NCBI RefSeq assembly: GCF_022549775.1
Contig: NZ_JAKZGP010000038.1
Location: 1-49,150 of the forward strand
Length of the DNA stretch: 49,150 nucleotides
Source: Belliella filtrata
GTDB lineage: Bacteria > Bacteroidota > Bacteroidia > Cytophagales > Cyclobacteriaceae
Direction: 5' to 3'
The translations under genes were made by a program, and so were the position numbers. The notes under the pieces were generated by a model. It saw nothing but the letters and a program-made list of their open reading frames with translations. It did no database searches and was not told the DNA's origin. Shown one piece after another: positions 23,945 to 31,860 of this stretch. Every line of letters begins with the position of its first letter. Position 1 is the first letter of the stretch.

Positions 23945-24940
23945 ATGGAAAATAGAAAAGTTGTTTTGAGATCAAAAAACCTCAAGCTTGGCTATAGGAA
24001 GAATGGGGCGAAAATTGTTGTGGCTGAGGATCTTGACTTAGAGCTGTATGCGGGGAAGCTTACCTGTTTGTTAGGTCCCAATGGAGTGGGGAAGTCTACG
24101 TTAGTGAAGACAATCATGGGGCAATTGCCCAAGCTGTCAGGTGATATTTTGCTTCATGAAAAATCAATTGAAAAAATATCAAATGTTGAACTGTCAAAGA
24201 AGGTTGCTGTAGTATTGACAGATAAGGTGAGCTTGGGAAATGTGACAGTATACCAGATGATTGCTTTGGGTAGAATTCCACACACTTCTTGGCATGGAAG
24301 TATGTCAAAGCTAGATCATCAAAAGGTTGAAAACGCAATTCAAATCACCAAAATCAACTATTTACGAAATTCCGTGTTGAGTGAATTGAGTGATGGCCAG
24401 CTTCAAAAAGTGATGATAGCTAGGGCTTTGGCTCAAGATGGAGAGTTATTGATCTTGGATGAGCCTACAGCCCATTTAGACATGATCAATAGGTTTGAAG
24501 TTATGCATCTTTTGAGAAGGATTGCCAAAGAAGAGCATAAAGCAATTTTGGTAGTCACTCATGATCTGGATATTGCAATTGATACGGCAGATGAGTTTTG
24601 GATCATGCAGTGTGGTCAGCCTATGGTATGTGGTACACCAGAAGACCTGATCATCAGTGGTCGAATCAATCTGCTACTTCCTGATGAAAAACTTCAATTT
24701 GATCTTTTCTCGGGCAAAGTTCAGGATGCTAGTCCATTTAAGTACCCAGCTATCTTTGGAAATGAAACATTGGCACGTTGGCTGAAATCGATTATTAGAA
24801 AAAATGCCCAATCATTTTCTGAACTTGATATTGAAATAAGCATTGAGAATGCACCATTTCTATTGACAGTGAAAGATGGAGACAAATTAGAGCATTTTTA
24901 TTCGTTTCAGCAGTTTATAGCTGATTTTACTATTCGTTGA
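23945..24940 (+). CDS. btuD: cobalamin ABC transporter ATPase, BtuD-like, with C-terminal extension
   Basis: A 331-residue ATPase with Walker A GPNGVGKST (44-52), signature LSDGQ (about 148-152), Walker B LLILDEPTAHLD (about 167-178) and H-loop VVTHD. The ABC module ends near residue 250. The remaining 80 residues (from about FDLFSGKVQDAS to the end) are an extension not found in E. coli BtuD and of unknown role, perhaps regulatory. Its end overlaps the convergent pth gene by 11 bases. Confidence 0.9.
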   Translation: MENRKVVLRSKNLKLGYRKNGAKIVVAEDLDLELYAGKLTCLLGPNGVGKSTLVKTIMGQLPKLSGDILLHEKSIEKISNVELSKKVAVVLTDKVSLGNVTVYQMIALGRIPHTSWHGSMSKLDHQKVENAIQITKINYLRNSVLSELSDGQLQKVMIARALAQDGELLILDEPTAHLDMINRFEVMHLLRRIAKEEHKAILVVTHDLDIAIDTADEFWIMQCGQPMVCGTPEDLIISGRINLLLPDEKLQFDLFSGKVQDASPFKYPAIFGNETLARWLKSIIRKNAQSFSELDIEISIENAPFLLTVKDGDKLEHFYSFQQFIADFTIR

Positions 24941-25490
24941 ATTGCGTCATTGTTATATTGATTCCTATGGTACAGAAAGATAAAGTCATCTCAATGGCTT
25001 TGTCCATATACATAGGCAGTTCATCAATTTCTTGCTGTGTCCACCTTCCCAAGACATATTCCACTTGTCTACCTTTTGGGTAGTCATCACCGATACCAAA
25101 TTTCAGTCGAGGATAGTCTTGACCTCCAGTAAGTTCTTCAATATTCTTAAGTCCATTGTGTCCAGCTGCTGATCCTTTGCCACGCATTCTCAATTTGCCA
25201 AATGGGAGTGCTACATCATCTACGATTACCAATACATTTTCTTTGGAAATATTAAGCTCTTTCATCCAATAGTTGACCGCTTTTCCACTTAGGTTCATGT
25301 AAGTAGTGGGCTTGATCATGTGAACCTGCCGACCTTTATACTTAAACTCAGCTGTAAAAGCTAACCTTCCACTTTTCCATGAGGCTTCATGCTTGTCAGC
25401 AAGTCTATCTAATGTTAAAAATCCTACATTATGCCTGGTCAATTCATATTCAGGTCCTATGTTGCCCAAGCCAACGATTAAGTATTTCAT
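24930..25490 (-). CDS. pth: peptidyl-tRNA hydrolase
   Basis: A 186-residue enzyme with family residues Asn10, His20 (GLGNIGPEYELTRHN) and the Asp of IVDDVALPFGKLRMR, plus the conserved GSAAGHNGLKNI segment. It frees tRNA from peptidyl-tRNA that drops off ribosomes. It follows rplY/ctc in the same direction, the usual Bacteroidota order prs-rplY-pth, but a terminator lies between them. Confidence 0.97.
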   Translation of the reverse strand: MKYLIVGLGNIGPEYELTRHNVGFLTLDRLADKHEASWKSGRLAFTAEFKYKGRQVHMIKPTTYMNLSGKAVNYWMKELNISKENVLVIVDDVALPFGKLRMRGKGSAAGHNGLKNIEELTGGQDYPRLKFGIGDDYPKGRQVEYVLGRWTQQEIDELPMYMDKAIEMTLSFCTIGINITMTQFNE

Positions 25491-25577
25491 ATGTCAATTT
25501 TCTTTCTAAGCTTATATCTAGTTTTTTTCACCTCAATCGAAAAAAAAATGATTGAACATGTTTTAAATGTAAAAATA

Positions 25578-25609
25578 AAAAATCCTGCTCGCGAACAAGC
25601 AGGATTTTT
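25578..25609 (-). terminator. intrinsic terminator after rplY/ctc
   Basis: AAAAATCCTGCT (25578-25589) pairs with AGCAGGATTTTT (25598-25609). On the minus strand this stem with its U-run stands 22 bases beyond the rplY stop, so pth may use its own promoter in 25491-25577. Confidence 0.85.
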
Positions 25610-25630
25610 AAATATTGCATAAAGCTGTGA

Positions 25631-26203
25631 TTATTCAGCTTTTTTACCTCTAAGTGCTCTTGGTATACCGATCGTAGCGATAGATACGTTAGGGCTTGTA
25701 AGGATTTCAAAACCTTCTACTGACAACTCACTTACTTTTACAGATTTACCTAAGTCTAGGTGAGAGATGTTTACTGGAATTCTATCAGGAAGATTAGCAG
25801 CAAGACCTTTTACTTGAAGCGTTCTAGCTTTCATTTCCAACTTACCACCTTTTTGGATACCTGGGGAAGTTCCTTGGATATCTACTGGGATGTCCATTTT
25901 GATAGGTCTGTCTTCCGTATATGCCAAGAAGTCAGCATGAAGCAATACCTCAGATACTGGGTGGAATTGAGCTTCTCTCAAGATAGCTTTCACCTTTGTA
26001 CCTTCGATGTTCAACTCTACCATGTGAACATCTGGCGTGTAGATCAAGTCTCTGAAAAGGATAGCAGGAGAGTGGAAGTGAATCTGCTCTTTGATACCTG
26101 GGCCGTAAACTACACAAGGAACGCTTCCTTCTTCTCTGATTTCTTTCAGTGCAGCTCCGTCGAGATTTGCTCTTTTAAACCCTATAATCTCTAAAGATTT
26201 CAT
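25631..26203 (-). CDS. rplY: 50S ribosomal protein L25 / general stress protein Ctc
   Basis: A 190-residue Ctc-type L25 with an N-terminal 5S rRNA-binding domain (about 1-90, with VYGPGIKEQIHFH) and the longer C-terminal TL5 beta domain (about 95-185, with DIPVDIQGTSPGIQKGG and GFEILTSPNVSIATI). It binds 5S rRNA in the central protuberance. It lies 42 bases after prs on the same strand and is probably co-transcribed with it. Confidence 0.95.
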   Translation of the reverse strand: MKSLEIIGFKRANLDGAALKEIREEGSVPCVVYGPGIKEQIHFHSPAILFRDLIYTPDVHMVELNIEGTKVKAILREAQFHPVSEVLLHADFLAYTEDRPIKMDIPVDIQGTSPGIQKGGKLEMKARTLQVKGLAANLPDRIPVNISHLDLGKSVKVSELSVEGFEILTSPNVSIATIGIPRALRGKKAE

Positions 26204-26245
26204 AAATTTTAAAATTGATTTGTTATAAATAATTAAATGTAATTC

Positions 26246-27172
26246 TTAAATAAATAATGCAGAGATTGATGTATTTCCTGTCACTGCATGTATTGCTTTT
26301 GCGAATAGGTCTGAAACTGATATTACCCTAATTTTTTCAGACTTTTGTCTTACGGGGATAGTGTCAGTGACTACCAATTCAAGTAGCACAGAGTTTTCAA
26401 TGTTTTCATAAGCTTTTCCAGAAAGTACACCATGAGTAGCTATTGCTCTTACAGATTTAGCACCTTTGTCCATGATAATCTGTGCAGCTTTGCATAGCGT
26501 ACCCGCTGTATCTACCAAGTCATCTACGAGGACTACGTCTTTTCCCTCTACATCACCGATTACCTGCATAGAAGCTACTTCATTGGCTCTTTTTCTGTGC
26601 TTATCACAGACTACCATTTCTACTTCAAAATGCTTAGCATAAGACCTTGCTCTTGCAACTCCACCCACATCAGGTGCAGCAAAAATCAAGTTACTTGTAT
26701 CCAAGCGCTCCAAATAGGGCACAAAGATAGCTGAACCATTTAAATGATCCAAAGGTAAATCAAAAAAACCTTGAATTTGCCCTGCATGAAGATCACAAGT
26801 CATGATTCTGTCAGCTCCAGCAGAGGTTAAGATGTTTGCTACAAGTTTTGCAGCTATAGAAACCCTTGGCCTGTCTTTTCTATCTTGCCTAGCATAGCCA
26901 TAATAAGGAATTACTGCACAGACTTTATAGGCAGATGCCCTTTTTGCAGCATCTATCATCAGACATAGCTCTAGTAAATTGTCAGCGGATGGGTTGGTAG
27001 ACTGTATCAAAAAAACAGTACAACCACGTACTGATTCATTGAAGCTTGGAGACATTTCTCCATCGCTAAACTTGGATAGGGTAAGGTCTCCTAGTTTTTT
27101 GCCATAGTGCTTGGCGATTTTTTCTGCTAATTGGATACTGTTGGTTCCGGCGAAGAGTTTGACCTCAGTCAT
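26246..27172 (-). CDS. prs: ribose-phosphate pyrophosphokinase
   Basis: A 308-residue PRPP synthase with the ATP/ribose-5-phosphate regions intact: SFNESVRGCTVFLIQST, PYYGYARQDRK, CDLHAGQIQGFF and the PRPP loop VLVDDLVDTAGTL. It makes PRPP for nucleotide, His and Trp synthesis. It heads the prs-rplY-pth group. Confidence 0.97.
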   Translation of the reverse strand: MTEVKLFAGTNSIQLAEKIAKHYGKKLGDLTLSKFSDGEMSPSFNESVRGCTVFLIQSTNPSADNLLELCLMIDAAKRASAYKVCAVIPYYGYARQDRKDRPRVSIAAKLVANILTSAGADRIMTCDLHAGQIQGFFDLPLDHLNGSAIFVPYLERLDTSNLIFAAPDVGGVARARSYAKHFEVEMVVCDKHRKRANEVASMQVIGDVEGKDVVLVDDLVDTAGTLCKAAQIIMDKGAKSVRAIATHGVLSGKAYENIENSVLLELVVTDTIPVRQKSEKIRVISVSDLFAKAIHAVTGNTSISALFI

Positions 27173-27274
27173 TTTTGTGAAGGGTTTTGGATAAGAATCT
27201 ATTTGATTTCGAATGCTTACAAATGTATGGATTTTTCATAAGCATACAGCATGTAAATTTTTAGCTTTGAATTA

Positions 27275-28000
27275 TTATTCGATTTTAATCGGTTGTGCCA
27301 CAAGTTCTTGGCCTTTTAGTTTGCCAATAATCATATATTGATCAAGCTGTAAGCAAAAGTCAATATCTGCTTCTATGTTGTGGTTTTGTAGTCTCTTGGC
27401 GTGTGAAGCTTGAGAAAGAAAGCCTTGCAAGTCACTTTCATTTGTTTCGTAGAGTGATTTCATCGCTATGGCTCCATCACAAGCAATTGAAAAATCTTCT
27501 GCTAAGGCACTTACCAACGCTCCTGCGTATAAGGAATCTTCTAAGTTGAATTTTCCTTTCCAGCCGGCACAGTGGATTAGAATGTCAGCATTTTGTGTTT
27601 TGAGGTATTGAGCAGTTGCCGAAAGGTTGATGAACGCACCTATCAAGATTTCTCTAGCTCCTGATTTTGATTTCTCTATAGCAAGTGTCCCATTGGTGGT
27701 AGTCATGGCGATTTTTTGACCTGCAAATGCATTATCTAAATAAGTCAAAGGAGAATTGCCAAGCAAAAAGCCATCTGCAGGTTGACCATTTCTTTCACCG
27801 GCTATCAGGTAGCCTTCAGCTTTCATAGACCTGCATGTTTCCAAGTCTGCTACTGGTGTGATACTGCTCACACCATTGCTCAGGGCTGTTATCATTGTGG
27901 AGGTAGCACGAAATATATCTACCACTACAACGATTTTGTCATTGATGTCATGTAAGTGAATCAGCGCTGGACTAAAGCAAACTTCTATGTTTTTTTTCAT
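27275..28000 (-). CDS. comB: 2-phosphosulfolactate phosphatase family protein (ComB)
   Basis: A 241-residue protein of the ComB family (PF04029), recognised from VVVDIFRATSTMITAL, AGERNG, GNSPLTY and IAMTTTNGTLAI. ComB removes phosphate from phosphosulfolactate, giving sulfolactate. In methanogens this leads to coenzyme M. Cytophagales do not make coenzyme M, so a role in sulfonate metabolism, perhaps sulfonolipid synthesis, is an inference helped by the oxoamine synthase gene 4 kb away. It stands alone between prs and gcvT; the gcvT terminator lies just before its start. Confidence 0.88.
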   Translation of the reverse strand: MKKNIEVCFSPALIHLHDINDKIVVVVDIFRATSTMITALSNGVSSITPVADLETCRSMKAEGYLIAGERNGQPADGFLLGNSPLTYLDNAFAGQKIAMTTTNGTLAIEKSKSGAREILIGAFINLSATAQYLKTQNADILIHCAGWKGKFNLEDSLYAGALVSALAEDFSIACDGAIAMKSLYETNESDLQGFLSQASHAKRLQNHNIEADIDFCLQLDQYMIIGKLKGQELVAQPIKIE

Positions 28001-28015
28001 GATAGGTAAAAGAAA

Positions 28016-28048
28016 AACCCGCAGTGCTCAAGGAAGGCAATGCGGGTT
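28016..28048 (-). terminator. intrinsic terminator after gcvT
   Basis: AACCCGCA (28016-28023) pairs with TGCGGGTT (28041-28048); a T-rich run follows on the minus strand. It begins just 5 bases past the gcvT stop. Confidence 0.75.
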
Positions 28049-28052
28049 CTAT

Positions 28053-29150
28053 TTAATGTTTTTTGTAAAGTGGCAGTTTTTCCACCTTAGCTGGGATGTT
28101 TTTATTTCTAATTTGTATATAAATGTCTGTGCCCACGGATGCATATGCTGTTTGTACATAGCCAAGTCCTATCCCTACGGACATAGATGGTGATTGGGTG
28201 CCAGAAGTCACTTCCCCAATCGTTTCACCATCCATATTCAGGATAGGGTAGTGAGCTCTTGGAATGCCTCTCTCATGCAGCACAAAGCCAACAAGCTTTT
28301 TATCTACTCCAGCTTCCTTTTGTTTTTTGAGCTTGTCACTATTGATGAAATCTTTTGTGAATTTTGTAATCCATCCAAGTCCAGCTTCTATAGGTGAAGT
28401 CTCATCATTGATGTCATTTCCATAAAGACAGTATCCCATTTCCATTCTTAGGGTATCTCTAGCTCCAAGGCCAATAGGCTTGATGTCAAAATCTTTTCCA
28501 GCTTCAAAAATTGCCTTCCAGACCTTTTCTGCATCTTGATTTTCAACATAAATCTCAAAGCCTCCAGCACCTGTGTAACCTGTTCCAGAAATGATCACGT
28601 CTTGCACTCCTGCAAACTCACCAACAGTAAAATGATAAAATTTTACTTCCGAAAGATTTACTGGTGTCAGGGACTGTACGGCTTCTATCGCTTTAGGACC
28701 TTGGATTGCAAATAGGGAGATTTTCTCCGAAATATTTTCCAATGTAGCTCCTTCAATATTATGCTTATTGATCCAAGCCCAATCTTTTTCTATATTAGAA
28801 GCATTGACCACAAGCATGTATTTTTCATCCTCAAACTTGTATACAATTAAATCGTCCACAATTCCTCCCTGCTCATTTGGAAAGCAAGAGTATTGCGCTT
28901 GACCATTGATGAGCTTAGAAGCATCATTGGATGTTACTTTTTGAATCAGGTCCAATGCCTTCGGTCCAGTCACCATGAATTCTCCCATGTGTGAAACATC
29001 AAATACACCTACTCCTTCGCGCACAGTCTTGTGTTCCTCTATATCAGAGGTGTACCTTACAGGCATATTGTAGCCAGCAAATGGTACCATTTTTCCTCCT
29101 AATACCACGTGGAGGTCGTTGAGTTGTATCTTTTTGATGTTTTCTTCCAT
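28053..29150 (-). CDS. gcvT: glycine cleavage system T protein (aminomethyltransferase)
   Basis: A 365-residue folate-dependent aminomethyltransferase from the ATG at 29150 ([15 protein letters not shown]); an upstream ATG at 29177 would add nine residues with no family match. Family motifs include [35 protein letters not shown] and [21 protein letters not shown]. It transfers the methylene group of glycine to tetrahydrofolate with P, H and L proteins, none of which are in the window. Confidence 0.96.
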   Translation of the reverse strand: MEENIKKIQLNDLHVVLGGKMVPFAGYNMPVRYTSDIEEHKTVREGVGVFDVSHMGEFMVTGPKALDLIQKVTSNDASKLINGQAQYSCFPNEQGGIVDDLIVYKFEDEKYMLVVNASNIEKDWAWINKHNIEGATLENISEKISLFAIQGPKAIEAVQSLTPVNLSEVKFYHFTVGEFAGVQDVIISGTGYTGAGGFEIYVENQDAEKVWKAIFEAGKDFDIKPIGLGARDTLRMEMGYCLYGNDINDETSPIEAGLGWITKFTKDFINSDKLKKQKEAGVDKKLVGFVLHERGIPRAHYPILNMDGETIGEVTSGTQSPSMSVGIGLGYVQTAYASVGTDIYIQIRNKNIPAKVEKLPLYKKH

Positions 29151-29286
29151 GATCGGGTTTATTTCTTGAGGAGGCAAAGGTAAATAAACATGTTTAAGAA
29201 AGCGAAACTGAATTTTAAATATTATACTAATGGCTTGCGGTCAGCCTATTTTTTAGGTTACTTTAGCAAAAATTCTAAAATTGAAT

Positions 29287-31149
29287 ATGTTCAAAAAAGT
29301 ATCGTTTGTTGTCATTGGAATGCTGATATTGGGGATCTCTCCAGATACCCAAGCTCAAAAGGATCGCTATCAGCAGAAGGTTAAGTATGAAATGGATGTG
29401 ACCATGGATGTTGAAAAAAATCAATATACAGGTACTCAGAAGCTTCATTACACAAATAATTCTTCAGATACGCTCAATAGAGCATTTTACCATTTGTATT
29501 ACAATGCCTTTCAGCCCAATAGCATGATGGATGTGAGGTCAAGAACTATAGCAGATCCAGATCGTAGGGTGATGGATCGTATTCAAAACTTGAGTCCTGA
29601 AGAGTATGGGATATTAGAAGTGAAAAAGCTTTCCATGAATGGAAAACCTGTGAAGTTTGAACATGAAGAGACTATTCTAGAGGTAGATCTAGGCGAACCT
29701 ATTCTTCCTGGTCAGACAGTAGTATTTGATATGGAGTTCTTTGGTCAAGTACCACTTCAAGTTCGTAGAGCTGGAAGAGACAATGCTGAAGGTATTCGGT
29801 ATTCAATGTCTCAGTGGTATCCTAAGATGGCTGCATATGATACGAGAGGTTGGCATGCTAATCCATATATAGGAAGAGAGTTCTATGGCAACTTTGGAGA
29901 TTTTGATGTGAAAATCACCATTGACAAGGGTTATACTTTGGGGGGTACTGGCTATCTACAGAATGCCAATGAAATCGGTAAAGGATATGAAGATGAAGGA
30001 GTAAAAGTGCCTAGTGCGAGAGGAAAAAACCTTACATGGCATTTTAAGGCTCCAAATGTGCATGATTTCATGTGGGCAGCTGATCCAAAGTATACCCACG
30101 AAAAAGTTCAAATGGAAAATGGCCCGATGGTTCATTTGCTTTATGTGAAAAATGAGAAGACGGAGGAAAATTGGGGTAAGTTGATGCAATACACTATTGA
30201 TGCAATTGAATATTGTAGCGAGAATTTTGGCAAATATCCTTACGATCAGTACTCGGTAATCCAAGGTGGTGATGGCGGAATGGAGTACCCAATGGCCACT
30301 TTGATCACAGGTCACAGAAACTTACGCAGTCTTGTTGGAGTCACTGTACACGAGCTGATACATAGTTGGTATTATGGGGTTTTAGGATTCAATGAGTCTT
30401 CAGAACCATGGCTGGATGAAGGTTTCACCACTTGGGGGACTTCAGTAGTGATGGATGCAGTATTTGAAAAAGATTCAAATTTTATACATGAAGGAAGTTA
30501 CCGTTCTTATTTTAGACTAGAAAATGCTGGGTATGAAGAGCCGCTCACTACTCATGGAGATCATTATAATTTGAATTCAGCTTATGGTCCAGGAACTTAT
30601 AACAAAGGGGCAGTTTTTGTGGAGCAAATGGCTTATGTAGTAGGTAAGCAGAATTTTGATAAAGCTTTGCTCAAGTTATGGAATGAATGGCAGTTCAAGC
30701 ATCCAAATGGGCATGATGTGATTAGGGTTTTTGAGCAAGTCAGCGGCTTAGAGCTAGATTGGTACTATGATTACTTTATAGCTTCTACAAAGTCCATTGA
30801 CTATGGTGTGAAATCGGTGGAAGCCGCAGGGAATGATACTAAAATTTCCCTAGAGCGAGTAGGCATGATGCCAATGCCGGTAGACTTGGTTGTGACATAT
30901 CAAGATGGTTCACAAGAAATGATCTATCTTCCACTTGTCATCCAAAGGGGAAACAAGCCAGAGGAGGAAGGAATGCCTAAGCGTGTCAAAACTCAAAAAT
31001 GGCCTTGGACTAACTACAATACTGAAGTGATTCTTGAAAGACCATTAGCAGATATTAAGTCTGTCGAAATAGACCCTAGCAAAAGAATGGCTGACGTCAA
31101 CAGAGAGAATAATAAGCTAGATGTGACTACAAATCTTGAAAAAAAGTGA
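29287..31149 (+). CDS. secreted M1 family metallopeptidase
   Basis: A 620-residue zinc peptidase from the ATG at 29287, with a signal peptide ending near AQA (residues 22-24). An N-terminal beta domain (about 30-240) precedes a catalytic domain with GGDGGMEYPM, a GAMEN-like exopeptidase motif, and the zinc site His355-Glu356-x-x-His359 with Glu378 18 residues on (WLDEGF). The last part (about 500-600) is a short beta domain. It probably trims peptides in the periplasm or outside. It is a single gene, upstream of a structured intergenic region. Confidence 0.93.
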   Translation: MFKKVSFVVIGMLILGISPDTQAQKDRYQQKVKYEMDVTMDVEKNQYTGTQKLHYTNNSSDTLNRAFYHLYYNAFQPNSMMDVRSRTIADPDRRVMDRIQNLSPEEYGILEVKKLSMNGKPVKFEHEETILEVDLGEPILPGQTVVFDMEFFGQVPLQVRRAGRDNAEGIRYSMSQWYPKMAAYDTRGWHANPYIGREFYGNFGDFDVKITIDKGYTLGGTGYLQNANEIGKGYEDEGVKVPSARGKNLTWHFKAPNVHDFMWAADPKYTHEKVQMENGPMVHLLYVKNEKTEENWGKLMQYTIDAIEYCSENFGKYPYDQYSVIQGGDGGMEYPMATLITGHRNLRSLVGVTVHELIHSWYYGVLGFNESSEPWLDEGFTTWGTSVVMDAVFEKDSNFIHEGSYRSYFRLENAGYEEPLTTHGDHYNLNSAYGPGTYNKGAVFVEQMAYVVGKQNFDKALLKLWNEWQFKHPNGHDVIRVFEQVSGLELDWYYDYFIASTKSIDYGVKSVEAAGNDTKISLERVGMMPMPVDLVVTYQDGSQEMIYLPLVIQRGNKPEEEGMPKRVKTQKWPWTNYNTEVILERPLADIKSVEIDPSKRMADVNRENNKLDVTTNLEKK

Positions 31150-31343
31150 TTTTGGTAAATCCTCATGTAGGAAACCAAATGATGCGAGAGAGATTGGCGG
31201 CTTTTTGATTGAATCCTTTCGGATACAATTTGAAGTTTGTTGAATTTGATCAAATGTAAATTGCAATACTAAACTTGAGTTATTTATAAAGGAGGTTATA
31301 AGTGTAAAATAGTCTACCAACAGGTAGCTTCTCTTATTCCCTT

Positions 31344-31464
31344 AAATCCGCAAGACAATGTTGTATTTGATTAATTTATCATGACAATAGATCTTTCAGG
31401 TTTCATTCGATCATTTCTAACAACTGATTGGAAGTCAATGAAAACCTGAAAGGTCTGCGGATTT
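31344..31464. other. nested inverted repeats, possible structured RNA
   Basis: An outer pair, AAATCCGCA (31344-31352) and TGCGGATTT (31456-31464), encloses an inner near-perfect pair, GATCTTTCAGGTTTCATT (31390-31407) with AATGAAAACCTGAAAGGTC (31437-31455), which has one mismatch and one bulge. The region has no ORF I can support. It could be a long terminator for the M1 peptidase gene or a small non-coding RNA. Confidence 0.5.
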
Positions 31465-31490
31465 CAGGTATTTTTATTGTTAAAAAAAGA

Positions 31491-31523
31491 AAAGGTCAAA
31501 AACTGCGTAAAGTTGTTGACCTT
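31491..31523. terminator. intrinsic terminator between convergent genes
   Basis: AAAGGTCAA (31491-31499) pairs with TTGACCTTT (31515-31523), followed by TTT. It can act for the M1 peptidase gene on the plus strand and possibly for the minus strand. Confidence 0.7.
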
Positions 31524-31532
31524 TTTTGTAAA

Positions 31533-31558
31533 AAAAGGAGATCAATTGATCTCCTTTT
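31533..31558. terminator. palindromic terminator after the histone-like gene
   Basis: The 26 bases from AAAAGGAGATCAA to its complement TTGATCTCCTTTT form one unbroken palindrome; as RNA it folds with a short loop and a flanking U-run on the minus strand, 22 bases past the stop of the gene at 31581. Confidence 0.7.
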
Positions 31559-31580
31559 ATAAACTATGGTATCGTTTTAA

Positions 31581-31757
31581 TTAACCAGCGTTTTTCTTGT
31601 CTTGAACTTCCTTACGGATGTCCTGCGCTAGATTCTTAAGATCTTGCATTCCTTTTCTAACCCTAGTTCCGGCTGCTTGATTGCCTTTGTCATAGAATTT
31701 TTCGAAGTCACCTTCTAGACCTAGTACAAGATCTTTAATTTCGCTAAATCTGCTCAT
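31581..31757 (-). CDS. histone H1-like protein (Hc1 family)
   Basis: A 58-residue protein from MSRFSEIKDLVLGLE, matching the short Bacteroidota Hc1-type proteins (PF07432): an acidic/hydrophobic N-terminus, then GNQAAGTRVRKGMQDLKNLA and a lysine-rich tail (QDIRKEVQDKKNAG). These are abundant DNA-associated proteins of unclear role. An upstream in-frame ATG at 31814 would add 19 residues not seen in the family, so the start at 31757 is preferred. Confidence 0.88.
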   Translation of the reverse strand: MSRFSEIKDLVLGLEGDFEKFYDKGNQAAGTRVRKGMQDLKNLAQDIRKEVQDKKNAG

Positions 31758-31860
31758 AGTAAAAGTTAATTTTAAGGTTGATGATAAGTTTAATTTGACG
31801 TTCAATATATGCAAAATGTTTCTAAAACAACAATTAGAAGGCTTTTTTGTCTGTTTTTTT

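Noticed and set aside
25760-26194. 144-codon plus-strand open frame opposite rplY
   Set aside because: Antisense shadow of the L25/Ctc gene; aromatic and Ser-rich composition is typical of a reversed frame.
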